From the NCBI GenBank assembly GCA_001599975.1, contig BCIO01000001.1:1488001-1552000 (forward strand): a stretch of 64,000 bases of DNA, in the 5' to 3' direction. The DNA is from Cystobasidiopsis lactophilus (lineage: Eukaryota; Basidiomycota; Agaricostilbomycetes; Agaricostilbales; Chionosphaeraceae). The notes under the pieces were generated by a model. That model was not told where the DNA came from. It was given only the letters and a program-made list of their open reading frames with translations, and did no database searches. A program made the position numbers and the translations under genes. Below are positions 31,483 through 42,848 of this stretch, one piece after another. Position 1 is the first letter of the stretch. Each line of letters starts with the position of its first letter.

Positions 31483-32672
31483 GTTGGACGAGTAGAGTGT
31501 GGCGAGGATGTATTGGCAGAATGAGAAAGAAGAGAGAAAGAAATAGTGCACCAGTCGCTACCACCGTCGTCAGCTCTGGTCAGCTTCATCAGGGGGCGTT
31601 TTTTTCGTCCGAGGACTTAAGCGGCAAGCCCTCTCAGCAGCGTTACGACAGCGCTCAGCAGGGCTCCGTCAGCAGTAGCATCCATGTTTATTCAGACGAA
31701 ACCACGAGAGCAGCCAGAACCAGAAGAAGTCAAAGCATTTGGATGACGGTCGCTCGCTGTTAAGAAGTTTGCTCCGGGAAGCGAATGCGCCGCTGCCACC
31801 TCCCATCTTTGATGACACCGTTGATGAAAGGTATCTTTACTGCCAGTGGGCTGCAAGAGGAGACAGAGCTGGCGATAAACCATTGGCAGGATCCCATTTC
31901 ACGTGCGATCGTTATCTCCCCCTTTTCAATTGCCTTCTCGCCATTTCATTCCTCTCTGCACGCGTGGCGAACAAAAAGAAACTTTATTTAAACGCGATAA
32001 GGAGATGCCGCTCTCTCCCACTCCACACGCTGCGAGACTCCGATAAGCCCTGGACCCTGGCCAACTCCTTCAAGGCCAACATGCGCGCCTTTGGTGAATA
32101 ATAGCGCCGGCGAGCTTCGAGGCCCGGTGTGCGGCATTATTGGCCGGTCGCCAACAGTGCCACCAAGCGACCGCATGCGTTGCCAAATAGTGCCTTGTTG
32201 GTGCCAATCCCTCCGCATCATCCCAAAATTTTTTGCCGACCTTCGTTTCTCCCTCGTTACACACCACCGTTAAATCTTCTTCCCCTTAGTTCCCCTTGCC
32301 CATCCACGACCACCCTCCTTCATTCCTGCCCGGCCAGCCAATCTATATATCTCCCCCGCCGCTTTGTCTCTCGTGCCCGATCGCCAAAAGCCGGACAAGG
32401 TCTTCCCCTTACTCGAGCCTTATCAACCGCGGTTATCTTAGACTCGCTAGATTGCGTACACCTCCACCTATCAGAAGCCCTCTTGCGCCCTTACCACTCC
32501 CTACACCAACATTCTCGCCCTCAGCGAAGCATCCGCGGCACCCCACAAGCAGACGAATCGGATAAAAACAGCGCCCTGCTCTTCTTCGGCGGCGACGACT
32601 CCAGTGTCTTCCGATCAGCAGCCCGGCTCCCGGTCTGTCGCCTGGTGGCTGGACGTGCAAAAGTCGTGGCCC
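31483..32672. other. Large divergent intergenic region and possible 5' exons of the GATA-factor gene
   Basis: About 1.2 kb between start codons. A TATA-like atctatatatctcc lies at about 32,341. The GATA-factor frame is open upstream from about 32,451, after a possible gctag acceptor, and encodes Ala/Ser/Pro-rich sequence. Part of the region may therefore be 5' UTR intron and coding exon. Poly-pyrimidine tracts are common from 32,280 to 32,420. Confidence 0.45.
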
Positions 32673-34715
32673 ATGTTGATGGCGTTTGCGCCGGTGGACC
32701 TGGAACGCAAGCTGGCGATGCCCTTGAGCCAAATGAGCAAGGAAGGGTGAGGGCCTCTGCTTTTCTCAGGCTCTTCCGCCTGTGTTGCGCGCGCCCAGGC
32801 TCACCGAGTGCATTCGTTGTGTCTAAAACAGTCCTGCAAAAGATGTTTCGGCGCCAATGCCCGCGTTGGTGGCCAAACCGAAGCCCTCGCCGGAAGCCTC
32901 CACGTCGGCGCCCAGGCCCTCTATCACGGCTCACAGCGCGCCCGATCCGCCTAAGGAAGCCCATGTTCCCACCTGCAGCAACTGCGCGACGCAGGTGAGG
33001 CCGTCCCTACCCGGTCGGAGCCACTGATTAGGAATCTCACCGGTGCCTCAAAATTTGCGTTCATGCGATTTGCAGACCACCCCCCTGTGGCGGCGCAGCG
33101 AAAGCGGGACTCTGTTATGCAATGCGTGCAGTCTGTATGCTAAGATGAAGGTGCGTTTGCCCGCTGAGCTCTATCAAACGTGGGAGTTAACCAAATTTGG
33201 GTTACACTTTGCCAGGGTCATCCTCGACCCGTTTCGTTGAAGACGGACGTCATCAAGCACAGGAACCGCTCAAAGAGCTCCAAGAAGGACAGGCCAATTG
33301 GGGCCGCAAAGGTCGAGCCCGGCCCATCGCCAACCAGCGCGCCGCCGTCTAATGGCGCCGCACCAGCAACAATTCCCGAAGCTTCCACTTCCAGGCCCAA
33401 ACCGCGCAACAAGAGCTCGAGCAGAACGAGAGAGGAGGGTGGGCGAAAGAGCCAGCCAGGCGGAGCGGCAGCGCAGGAAACGCTCGAGGAGACGGACGAC
33501 AACTTGGGCCAATCGGCCGGCAAACGCCAAAAGCGCGATTCGCCGGACGACGACCACCCTTACTCTGGCGGCGCCGTGTCCCTGTTTTCCAACGGCGTCA
33601 GGCCCTGGAATCGGCGCACGTCGGACCAGATTATGCGGTCGAGGAGCTCTTCCGCCGACCGAAGTCAGCGCCAGTCCTCGGCGAGCCGGTCTGCTCTCTC
33701 TGGCCGGTCACCCTCTCAACCAGGTTACCCCAATTCGCCCGCCTATCCCTCGTTGCACTCGCCATATGGCCCGCCTTCTTCGTATCACCTTTATCAGCAG
33801 CAGCCCCGCCCGACTCCCGATTGGATGGCCGCTCCCCCTGGCCGTCAAACCTCGTCCTCGCGCTGGTCGCCGACGGACGCGGCATCCAACTCCACCTCAA
33901 ATGTCCACCTACCTTCGATCCGGACCATGGCTTTCGAAGAGGAGGAGGACTACGAATTCGGAGACGACAGCCGCGGGAGGCAGCGGGAAAGGGTCACCCT
34001 GCCACCCTTGCGCTACCACCCAACTTCTCCTTATGGCGCAATGCCCTCTGGCGTCTTGGCTCCTCCTTCGAGGTCATCGGCGCCGCCTGCGCCAACTTCG
34101 ATTTTCCCGACTCTCGCCTCGCAGCCTTCCGAGCAAGCCCACTTCCCCCAGTCCGACTCCCGGAGGCCACAGTCGGCAGCCTCCGACGAAACTTCCTCCA
34201 GCACCTCGAATCATAATGCTCAATCACCCCTGTCTAGCGCATCCAACCCATCCAGTGTCCGATCGCCACCGCTTGTTCCTTTGCCCGAAAATGTCTACAC
34301 TGTTAAGCCGCATGAGCAACCGCATGCTCGCGACACATCTCGCGACCTCCCACCCTCCTTCTTCCCCCCATTGAACGGCCGCCGAGAAGCCAGCTCGTCT
34401 CGCAAGCCAACGCCGGAGAAGACTGTCGAGGAGCGCATCGGCGCCATCCGGATGGACTCGGTCGATCACCATGGTCGCTCGTCTCTGACGCAAAGGTCGG
34501 CCCTGCAAGCCCCGCCCAGCTTGACCAGCAGCGAGGCGAACGAGGTCACCGCATTGCGCATGCGAGTCGCCGAACTCGAGCTCATCAACTCGTTGCTGGT
34601 CTCCCGCGTCAACGAGCTCGAGTCGTCCAAACAGCCACCTCGACCTCTTCCTCAGCCTCACATCCATGGGGCTCCCCCGACAACGGCGACTGACAAGATG
34701 GATACCGACGCTTGA
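32673..34715 (+). CDS. GATA-type zinc finger transcription factor with C-terminal coiled coil
   Basis: Binds GATA motifs. The frame is clear from the ATG at 32673 (MLMAFAPVDLERKLAMPLSQ); an earlier start is possible because the frame stays open upstream to about 32,451. After a Pro/Ala-rich exon the zinc finger reads CSNCATQ, intron, TTPLWRRSESGTLLCNACSL, that is C-x2-C-x17-C-x2-C. A further intron then leads to GHPRPVSLKTDVIKHRNRSK. The long C-terminal part is Ser/Pro-rich and disordered, with acidic EEEEDYEFGDD. It ends in a leucine-zipper-like helix (EVTALRMRVAELELINSLL) at about residues 590-630. A single N-terminal-side finger plus a C-terminal zipper is the layout of AreB/Dal80-type GATA factors. 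A role in nitrogen control is therefore a reasonable inference but not shown by the sequence. Confidence 0.85.
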
Positions 34716-35119
34716 CGTCGCCCTTCGCCTTCATTTCACGGACACATTCCACGGACATTTTATTCGAAAACCTGTGGTACCACCCTTGTAACCAATGAGG
34801 GCGGAAGCTTTGTAGCAAATGCACGTATACTCTGAAATTACAGCTTGCCAATAGAGATTCACGTTGAATCAGTCGTCGGCGCCTCAATTTCGTTTCGGAT
34901 CTCTCAGCGTGCTGTGCTGTGCTGAACACCTCGCCATCTCCAGATGCTCTGTCGGAGCAGTGGCCCTCGTGATTGATCGACGGCGGATAGCGATGCGGAA
35001 GTACAGGATAGCAAAGCACGCTGAAACTTCTATGAATACAAGGGGTAAGGATCTTCATGCTATTCTCAGTCCATAGGATTCGGCATGCAGAGGCGAGGGA
35101 CGCCGGGGCGGCGTGTGCT
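34716..35119. other. Convergent intergenic region
   Basis: 3' regions of two convergent genes. No gene seen. Confidence 0.5.
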
Positions 35120-35703
35120 TCACCATAGGCTCTCGGCGAGAGGAACGTAGCTGTTAATGGCAGCTTGGACCGACTGACCATGTGGAGCGCCGTCAGAACC
35201 TTGTCACATAGGCACTGAGGCATTTAGAGCTGATACTCACTGCAACAGACGGGTAGCTGGAAGTGCCTTGAGAATTGCCCCCAAACAACGCGATACACTC
35301 AGCGTATTTGGCTTTGTCTGCATAAGCAATCAGCTTCTTTTTGCGAGAGATACTTTGAACAGGCATGAAAGGACGCACGCCAAGTGGCTACGTGCTTGAA
35401 CATGGCCGCAAGGGTTTGCACAAACTTTCCACCTGAGATTGCTTGCTTCAATTCTCACTTCCGTGACCTCGGTCAAAGCAAGATCACTGACAGTAAGGAC
35501 ATCTGAGAGTGTGGAATTAGTTTTCTCGTGTGCCACGAATAGGACTGAACTGACGTGTAATTGAAAGTGCCTGGCGCAGTAGCACCGAAACTGGACCCGC
35601 CGCCACCAAAGCTGCCAAGTCCACTGAAGGTAGAGCCACTGGCTCCAGAGTTTCCTGTGTAGCCATTGGACCAAGTGCTGCTGCTCCCGAAGCTGCTGGA
35701 CAT
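35120..35703 (-). CDS. Small Gly/Ser-rich protein, unidentified
   Basis: ATG at 35703 starts MSSSFGSSSTWSNGYTGNSG, then a Gly/Ser-rich stretch ending APGTFNYT. Short exons follow, giving DLALTEVTEVRIEASN, ISRKKKLIAYADKAKYAECI and LFGGNSQGTSSYPSV. The last exon, SDGAPHGQSVQAAINSYVPL, stops at 35120. Four introns are needed. No signal peptide. About 130 residues. The family is not recognised; the upstream region (35,710-35,880) is CT-rich in the sense direction, as expected for a promoter. Confidence 0.55.
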
Positions 35704-36358
35704 CGTGCCTGGATTGGACGAGAAGAGTGCTGAAAGGAGTTGGCAAGCTTGATCGAAGGAGGACTTCGACAGGGAAAACGACGACAGCGAAGACTGACGA
35801 CAACAGACTAGGGGTGAAAAGGAAGAAAGCGGGATCAAGAAACAGGAAACGCTACAAAATCTCAACGATGGTCACGCACTTTGCGAGGCTCGGATAGTTT
35901 TAAGCCCCTCGCTTCGCTAACGCCACCGCGCCCGATTCAGTCCCAACGCTGGGCCATCAGATGGCGGCTACAATTGAGTCCGGCCGTCATCGCGCATCGG
36001 CCACAGCCCTTTTCAATTGAAAGCGATGCGAAGTACGCAAACCGCCGGAGTCCACGAGAACGGTTCCTAAAGCAGCCACGAGCGTATCACAAGGGATGCA
36101 GACTGGTAATCCTGAGATCGGTGGCTCGGAGACAGAAAGTAAACAATGGAAAGCCTCGCGGACTGGCCGATGGTGTAAAGAGAAAGCTTTTCGCGCCCGA
36201 GGGCTTGTAATTGGTTCGTAATCTAGTACAGTCGGCGTGTAATTGTCCTTGGCCAGGAAGGAGTGGATGGAAGGCAAGCCGCTGGCCCGTTGCCGAGGAG
36301 GACAAGCAACCGGTCGATGTCACCTCCGAATGCGAGCGCAGTCAATACAAAGTCAAAG
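35704..36358. other. Intergenic region
   Basis: Promoter of the small Gly/Ser-rich gene and the 3' region of the next minus-strand gene. No gene seen. Confidence 0.5.
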
Positions 36359-37283
36359 TCAAGCTTGACGCCGCTGAAGCAAGTCCAGCATCATCTTGGT
36401 CCGGCGAGGTGATCGAGGCTTTGACCAGACGGGCGAGTGAGGTTCGGTTTTTGTTGGTGCTGCCAGCTGTGGCGATGACCCAGGAGGGTGCTTGTGGCCG
36501 TAACGCGAAGCGATGTCGGTCAAGGAGGGCAGTGTAACGATGGTCGGTTCGTCTGAAGTCTTTCCGTCACCGGCCTGCAACGACCTGCGCTTGAGAGCGA
36601 GCGAGCGAATGGCAACCCCAATCTCTTGACGCTTGGGCTCGGGCGCGGCGCCTTCCACTGTGAGCATGGGGACGACTGCTGCAAAGGGTTTGATTGGTGT
36701 CGGCTCGTGGACGGTCTCTTCGAGCGACGGCGACTCCTCGGGCGACATGGGAGAGATGGGCAGGTTTGGGATTGAAATGCTGAAAGGAGAGGCTGGAGCA
36801 GGAGGCGAGTATGCAGGCAGCGTGGGCGATAGCAGGCGGTCTCCTGCCAGGTGGACATCCAAATCAGTCATCCGGGACCCCCTTGAAAGAGGGGAACAAG
36901 TTGGCGTACGGAAAGAACCCAAGGCCGCCCTCAGGCGAAACTGTCTTTGCGCGTCTCTTGCGACATACGTCGAGCTGGGCAGCGATGCAGACCGCAGCGC
37001 CTTGCGTTCGAATGCAGCTGACTGTGGCGTCTGGCGATCTCGAGGGCGAATGGGCTGAAAACGGGCGGGCGACAGAGGCGAGCCCACGTCCGATTCCGTG
37101 CTGTCCGAGTCGTCGTCGTTCACCGCACTGGACGCGCGACCATGTAAGATTATGCGCTCTAAAGGGGTCCAACAACAGAGGAGGCACCAACATGACATCC
37201 GCAGACATTTGGGAGAGCCCTTCTGTGAAGACGGTGATGCGCGGGGCCTTCCTGGCGTTGGGGAGGTCTGATCCAGCAGACAT
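36359..37283 (-). CDS. Ser/Pro-rich disordered protein, unidentified
   Basis: ATG at 37283 starts MSAGSDLPNARKAPRITVFT. One intron (gttggt...gtccag, ~64 nt) leads to AVNDDDSDSTESDVGSPLSP. The rest is one exon rich in Ser, Pro and Arg. It has several Ser-Pro dipeptides (SPLSP, SPMSPEESPS, PHSPVW, PRSPRR), which are likely phosphorylation sites for proline-directed kinases, and ends in RTKMMLDLLQRRQA at 36359. About 275 residues. No family recognised. Confidence 0.6.
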
Positions 37284-37685
37284 CTGGCTTGGCTGAGCCT
37301 GGTAAAGAGACAAGAAGGGATGAGATGATGAGACGACGAGCGCGTCTAGACTGGAGGAGGGCCGACTTTGAAGCAATTCAGGGCCGTTTCAGGTCGTCCA
37401 AAGGCACCACAAAGCCCAGCTCTGCAAGGGCGGTACACTCCAAGCCAGTCGAGCTGGTCGAACGCGAAAGAGAAGGGCACGTCTCTACATCCGGACCGAG
37501 AAGACTTCAGAAGGTGTCCTGCAAGTTCAGTCTCGACGAGGACGCGATGACCGCCGCCGCCGCCACCGTGCGCAGGCACACTGCGAAACACTAGGGCTGC
37601 GCCAGCGTCTCAGAAAAGTACTTCGCAAGCAAGCAAAGCATTGCGGCAAGATAGGTTTCATGGTAAAAGTCCAAGAGGCTGGCCG
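37284..37685. other. Intergenic region
   Basis: Promoter of the Ser/Pro-rich gene and the 3' region of the putative chromatin protein gene. Open frames here are short and lack support. Confidence 0.45.
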
Positions 37686-39587
37686 CTAGGACGCGTCCTC
37701 CGATTCGACCGAGCCTCCATCGCCCGCAACGTCTTTTGATGAAATGGTAGAGCCTTTGTCCATTTCGACGTCGGACACCTCAGCGGAAGGGCCCACTTCG
37801 CCGCCACCGCTCGGCGTATCATCTCCCCTTGAAGGATCCAGGTTGAGCACAAGCTTGAATGATGTTGGCTGAGCTGAGCCACCGTCCGCCTCCACCGTAT
37901 TGTCAGCGTCCGTGTTGTTGGCGTCCACCTCCATGGCATCGCCGTTGGTGCCATTGGCTTCGGAGGCCGCCTTGCGAGCCTGCGCTTCCTCATACGCCAG
38001 CACTTGCAGTACTGGGTCGATCTCTTCCATCTGTTCGTCTGCTTCTCCAGGGTGAAGCCTGGAAGATCGGCGACCGGTCGTTTCGCCTTCCCGAATCCGA
38101 CTCGATCGGCGGCTGCACTGGAGCGTCAGCGGGCTGCAAGCGCACAAGTTTGAGATACGGACACGCACCTTCCAGAGTCCGAGTCAGCCTCCGCTTCCAG
38201 TGCACGCTTGCTGCGCCGCCGAAATGTCGGCTCCGTGCTGCAAGATTTGTGAGTCATGCTCAAAGAACGGTTCGACGACACCACCCACTCGGTTGAGTTC
38301 GCAGTCGCGTACACGCCATTTTCCACGTCCAAGTAGTTGACCTTGGCTCTATTGGAGCGCCGGCCATCGTGTTCTCGGGGTAGTATAGCCGCTGCCGCTT
38401 GAACTGCCACTCGGTCCTTCTTCTCCCTTGCTTTGACCTCGTTGTCCCTCGCCTTTGCCTGTGCCGCCAAGCGAGATGAGCCTGCCTCCACCAGGGGTAA
38501 GATCGTTTTGCGAATGGTGCGTTGCAACGCCCGTTCGGCTGCTTTGTCGTCCCGGCCTGAGGCGAGTCGCTTCGATGGCGAGCTCTTCGACGGCGAGTCC
38601 TCGGTGGTCAGGCGGCTTGCTAGATCAGCCACCTCCTGCTCTGAATCCGTCACCATTTCGAACAGGCACTTCTTCTTGAAAGTGTTGCCCGACTTGAACA
38701 GGCGCGGCGAGTCGTCCAGCTGGTAGTAAGAGTGCAAGTTACGGTCTTTGCCGATAGGCTCGATGACCAGGTTGTTGTCGACGTTCGTTCGCTTGGCGAC
38801 CCGACCGTGGAGCAGGTTATAATAGCTGCTGATCACGTCGCGGATGGGTTCAGATTCGGAAAGTGCCCAGTCGACGATGCAGCGAATGAGGATAATCTGT
38901 TCCGCGCTCAGTTGAGCGTTCCTCTTTGACAACGAGCAGGATGGGCAGCACGTACCTTGTCGTCGGGAGGGAGCGCCCAAAAGTTGTTGTCCGCCCAGAT
39001 CAGCCGGTTCTGCTTGTCCCACTTGGATGACAACAGCCCAGACTTGTCCTTCAAGCAGATCTCCGTTTGCCTGGCCAGCCAGGCGGGCATCTTGGCGCGG
39101 GAGTTGACGTGCAGGCACACTTTGCAGAGCCATTCAAGGCAAGGGTCGAATGACGGCGTCCAGGTGTTCGCGTTCTCCACGTAGTTGTAGTTTTCTCGAG
39201 GCCTGGGCGCGAGGATGAGCCAGGGGCACGGGGCATCGGGGATTGGGCAGCCAAACTCACTCGGTCTGTGTTCGCAGGGTCTGCTCAAACAGCTGCGCAC
39301 TTGACGGCCACAACGGCGACTATTGGCGCTCAGGAGTCAATACAGACCGCAATCAACCCTGCAAAGAGAGCCAGGAACTTACAGACAACAGGGGCGAGAA
39401 TTTGACGAAAAACTGGCGGCCGTCCATTCCCTATGAGCAAACGTTTCTGTGGCCTGGCCAGAGCGCGTCGGGAGCTCACAGCGTATGCAATCGCCAGGTC
39501 TTCGGTGGTGTCGACCATTGCCGGTAGCGTCGCGGTGGATGCACGGGGAGGAGCTCGAGACTGGCCAGGCGGCAACGACGAAGACAT
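37686..39587 (-). CDS. Putative chromatin-associated protein (WHIM-motif-like)
   Basis: ATG at 39587 starts MSSSLPPGQSRAPPRASTAT, then DTTEDLAIAYA and further short exons. The core includes PSFDPCLEWLCKVCLHVNSR, LARQTEICLKDKSGLLSSKW and AEQIILIRCIVDWALSESEP. The next block, NLVIEPIGKDRNLHSYYQLD, continues into SPRLFKSGNTFKKKCLFEMV. It resembles the GxDRxxxxYWxxDDSxRLW pattern of WHIM/Cecr2/Rsf1-type chromatin-remodelling cofactors. A Lys/Arg-rich helix follows, then RRSNRAKVNYLDVENGVY and a very acidic C-terminus ending at 37686. Assignment to that superfamily is by pattern only. It lies 45 bp from the 3' end of the upstream F-box/LRR gene, so the two are tightly packed. Confidence 0.5.
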
Positions 39588-39631
39588 GTCGGAAACTACT
39601 TTTGGGCATTGCACATTTTGGGGTTTCAGTT

Positions 39632-42551
39632 CTATTCTAAAGGATTTGGGAGCTCAGAAGGGAATGTTGAGCTGCGAAGGAAGAGGGTTGAGAGCTGACA
39701 ATGGGCCAGAACTTGTCGACTCACCGCAGGCCCAAGATGCATGCCGTTGGGGTCGAGATGAAGCATGCCTCCCAGCATTCCGCGACTTCCACTGCGAAGC
39801 GAACAAGGCATTAGAGGGTTGTCGCTCCGGAAAGCAAGAGAATGGGTTGCGCACTGAAAGCAAGCACCGCGCAGGCTGAGCTGCCTGCGCAGCATTTCCG
39901 CCTCGTTGGGATCCCAAGACAAATCGTCGTTCACCACCGAAACACTGGTGTGGACAGAGTAAGCAAGCGTCAGTTGCAAGCTGGAAGGGGGCGCCCACCA
40001 TCTCAGCTTTGGAAGGCGTTTGCGACCGCTCTTGGTCAGAGTCGCCAGCTGCTTGGCAACCTTGGCAGGCAGGATCTCCAAGCAGTTGTCCCAGGCCAAA
40101 GTCTCCAGGCCGGCTGGGAACAGGCTGAAAACGATGCTACTGGCCAGAGGGCCGGAGAAGGACAGCGATTTGAGCTTCTTCAGCTTGCCGACAAAAGTGT
40201 TCAGCCAGTACGGGCTTTGTTCCGGGTTCAAGCTGGGCGGCAGAGTCTTGGACCGAGGGTGCCACCGCTCGTCAACCAGCAGGGCGAACTATTGGCGACA
40301 GAACTAGTCAGCCCAGGTCTAACTAAGATGGCGCGCCACCCACATCTTTCAAGGTATCGGCATGGGAAAGAATCAAAGCAGCGAGGCCGCCCCGAGTGAT
40401 GGCGTTGGTGAGGTCGCTGAGGCGCAAAACTTCAAGGCTGCCTTTGGAAGCCGCCAACAGAGCAGTGAGCTCGTCGTCATCGCAGTCCGGAGCGGTCAAG
40501 CTCAGGCTGGTCAAGCGGAATTTAAAGTCGGAAACGGGGCCGGCCAAGCTTGGGCGGAGGCCTGTGGCGCTCGTCTGAGAAAATGAAGCCCTCAATGCGA
40601 AATACGGACAGAAGCTCACCGTAGATGTCCAGGCTGTTGAAGTTAGGCCAGTTTTGAGAAAGCTGGTAAAGGCGGTCGGCGGAAATGATCAAGGGGAAGT
40701 CCGGGTCGCTGCCGCTTCGCATGCTCAACGACTTCAATCTGTAAAATTGACACCTGGAGTCTCAGCCACTAGTCGAGGGCTAGATATGGGGGGTAAGCCT
40801 CACTCTTTGGCTTGGGTCAAGGCCTTCTCGAAGAGGGGCCAAGCGGACTTGAGGGCGTCAGCGCGGATGAGGACGTGCTTGAGCCTTGGGCAAGCTTGCA
40901 AGGCCTCGCAGATCAAGCCAACGCCACCTCGGCCCAGGCTGTGGCCACCCAAGTTGTCGTTGTTGGTGCCGCAGATGTGCAGGCTGAGGGAGCTGATGAA
41001 GCGGTTGATGGTGCTCTGCAGGGCCTCGGTCGACTCGGGGTCGGCACCAGAGACGGCGACGAAGGGCGAGACTTGGGGATTCGTGAGGGTGCGAACGAGC
41101 AGGTGGAGCTGGTGCAGAGAGTCGACGTTGATGTTTTGGCCGTCTGCAAGCACGTCGGAATGAAAACTCATCGCAAACCGATTAGAAAAGAAAGCGCTTA
41201 CACATGCGCTTGCGGGCAGCGTACAAAAACTTGCGCGAAACCAACGACATGGCCAGGTAAGGGTTGGAAGGGAAGCCTTCCTGGTAGGACCAGGTCTCCG
41301 GGTCGACCTCGTAGTCGGTTGTCCACCAGCTGGCGGCGATGGCGGCGGCCTCTGCTTCTGAATCGTATTCGTCCGTCTCCCACTCGTCTTCCTCTGTGCC
41401 GTTCGGACGAAGCCATCAACACCATCATTGTAAACGGGATGGAAGCGCAGCGCACCATCTTCTTCGTCCTCCATGTCCTCCTCGTCCTCCGTCTCGCCTT
41501 CCTCATCTGAAACTGGTCCTTGCGGCACGCTGGCAGGTACCGGAGCAGCAGAAGGTTGCGAGGTCGAGGGGGCTCCCAAGGGCATGAGCTGCGCATTGAA
41601 ATGTGCACCGCTGAGCCAATTGACAATGAGGTAACGCGAAAGGCAAGACGAACAGGTGGCATGTCCTCGTCGGATTCTCCAGACGAAGCAGCAGCAGTGG
41701 ATGCATGGGAAGGGGATGCGGCCGGAGCAGCAGCAGCAATCGGGCCAGTGTAAGGGGTGCCGTCCATGTTCAACAGCTGTGGTTCAAATTGCGATCAGCG
41801 ATGACGCCTTCAGTTTTGATGCGGCGGCTTACGGGCGGCATCTCTGTGTCAGAATCATCCCGGGCAGGAGGGGGTGGTGGAGGTGGAGGCGCAGGGCGAG
41901 CGGCAGGAGCAGGAGCAGCGGCCACAGGCGCAACCGGGCCGAAGGTGAACAAGCCCATGAACGGGTTGTTGGGCGCGCCGACGGGGCGAGCGCCGAGGCC
42001 TGGAGTTGCAATGCCGCCAGTTACGGGTGGCATTGGTGCGGCCGCGGCTTGGACGGGAACTGGGGCTGGCGCCGCTGCTGCTGCAGGACGCGGAGGCGCT
42101 GCAGGGTTGACCGGTGCCGCTGGGTTGGCCTGTCCGTTAGTGCCTGTAAATTCGCCATGTCAGCTCATTATTGGATGACAGAGCTGTGGGCCGCAGCGTA
42201 CCAGGGGGTTGAAAAGCCTGCAGGAACTGGCCGAACAGCTGCATGAACGGGTTGTTGTCGTCGGCTGGAGGCTGCTGCTGGTTGCCGTGGTGGTTGGCGG
42301 GCACGATTGGAGGATGAGGGGCTCCAGGGGCGCCAGGAGCAGCAGGTTGGTTTTGGTTATGGGGTGGAATCCCAGCCATCGCCATAATCCCAGTGCGCGC
42401 CAGAGCGATTTGCTCTTGGTCCACTAGCCTGGCCGCTGTTTCCGCTCGAGTCAGCCTGGGCACAGCGTCAAGCAATGCAGGAGAGCAACGCACTGTCGGT
42501 CACAATGGCCTCGATGAGCTCGACAGGCAGGTTTCCAAGCGAAGGGCCCAT
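39632..42551 (-). CDS. F-box/LRR-like protein with Pro/Ala-rich insertion
   Basis: ATG at 42551 starts MGPSLGNLPVELIEAIVTD, an F-box-like opening. A long low-complexity part follows: Pro/Ala/Gln-rich repeats with the phrase NNPFM repeated (DNNPFMQLFGQF, PNNPFMGLFTF), a Pro8 run, and several acidic segments each ending DMPP or EMPP. After WWTTDYEVDPETW and NPYLAMSLVSRKFLYAARKR comes a leucine-rich-repeat-like region: SLSLHICGTNNDNLGG, LICEALQACPRLKHVLIRAD, FRLTSLSLTAPDCDDDEL, LEVLRLSDLTNAI, KLKKLKSLSFSG, GLETLAWDNC. The 3' exons are short, and I favour a stop at 39632. About ten introns. F-box proteins recruit substrates to SCF ubiquitin ligases; that role is inferred. Confidence 0.6.
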
Positions 42552-42848
42552 GGTTGTTGTCTCTCGGATTTGTGATTTGTCAAGGCGGGTTGAAGCTGAG
42601 CGGCGGGCTCAGAATGGCAGCTACCGGCGCGCCATGCAAGTTCCAAAGACCCACGCGAGCTGTCAAAGTCGAGCGACTTGATGGAGCGAGGGCAAAGGGC
42701 GCGGAAGCTTCGAGGTGCGCAGAAGCGTGACCAGTCTTCGCCCTTCGCTCCTTCTCCCTGGTCTGCGAGTTGTCACGGTTCTGGTCTCTAGTGATACCCT
42801 TCTCCGGATCCCATACCCCAATTGCCGGGCGGCCGAGCGCGAAAATTC
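42552..42848. promoter_or_regulatory. Bidirectional promoter region (297 bp)
   Basis: Separates the start codons of the divergent F-box/LRR-like gene (42551, minus) and the secreted protein gene (42849, plus). No clear TATA box seen. Confidence 0.5.

Noticed and set aside
32129-32998. 289-codon plus-strand frame covering the start of the GATA gene
   Set aside because: It begins at a non-ATG codon and is out of frame with the zinc finger exon joined by the intron at about 32,750-32,830.
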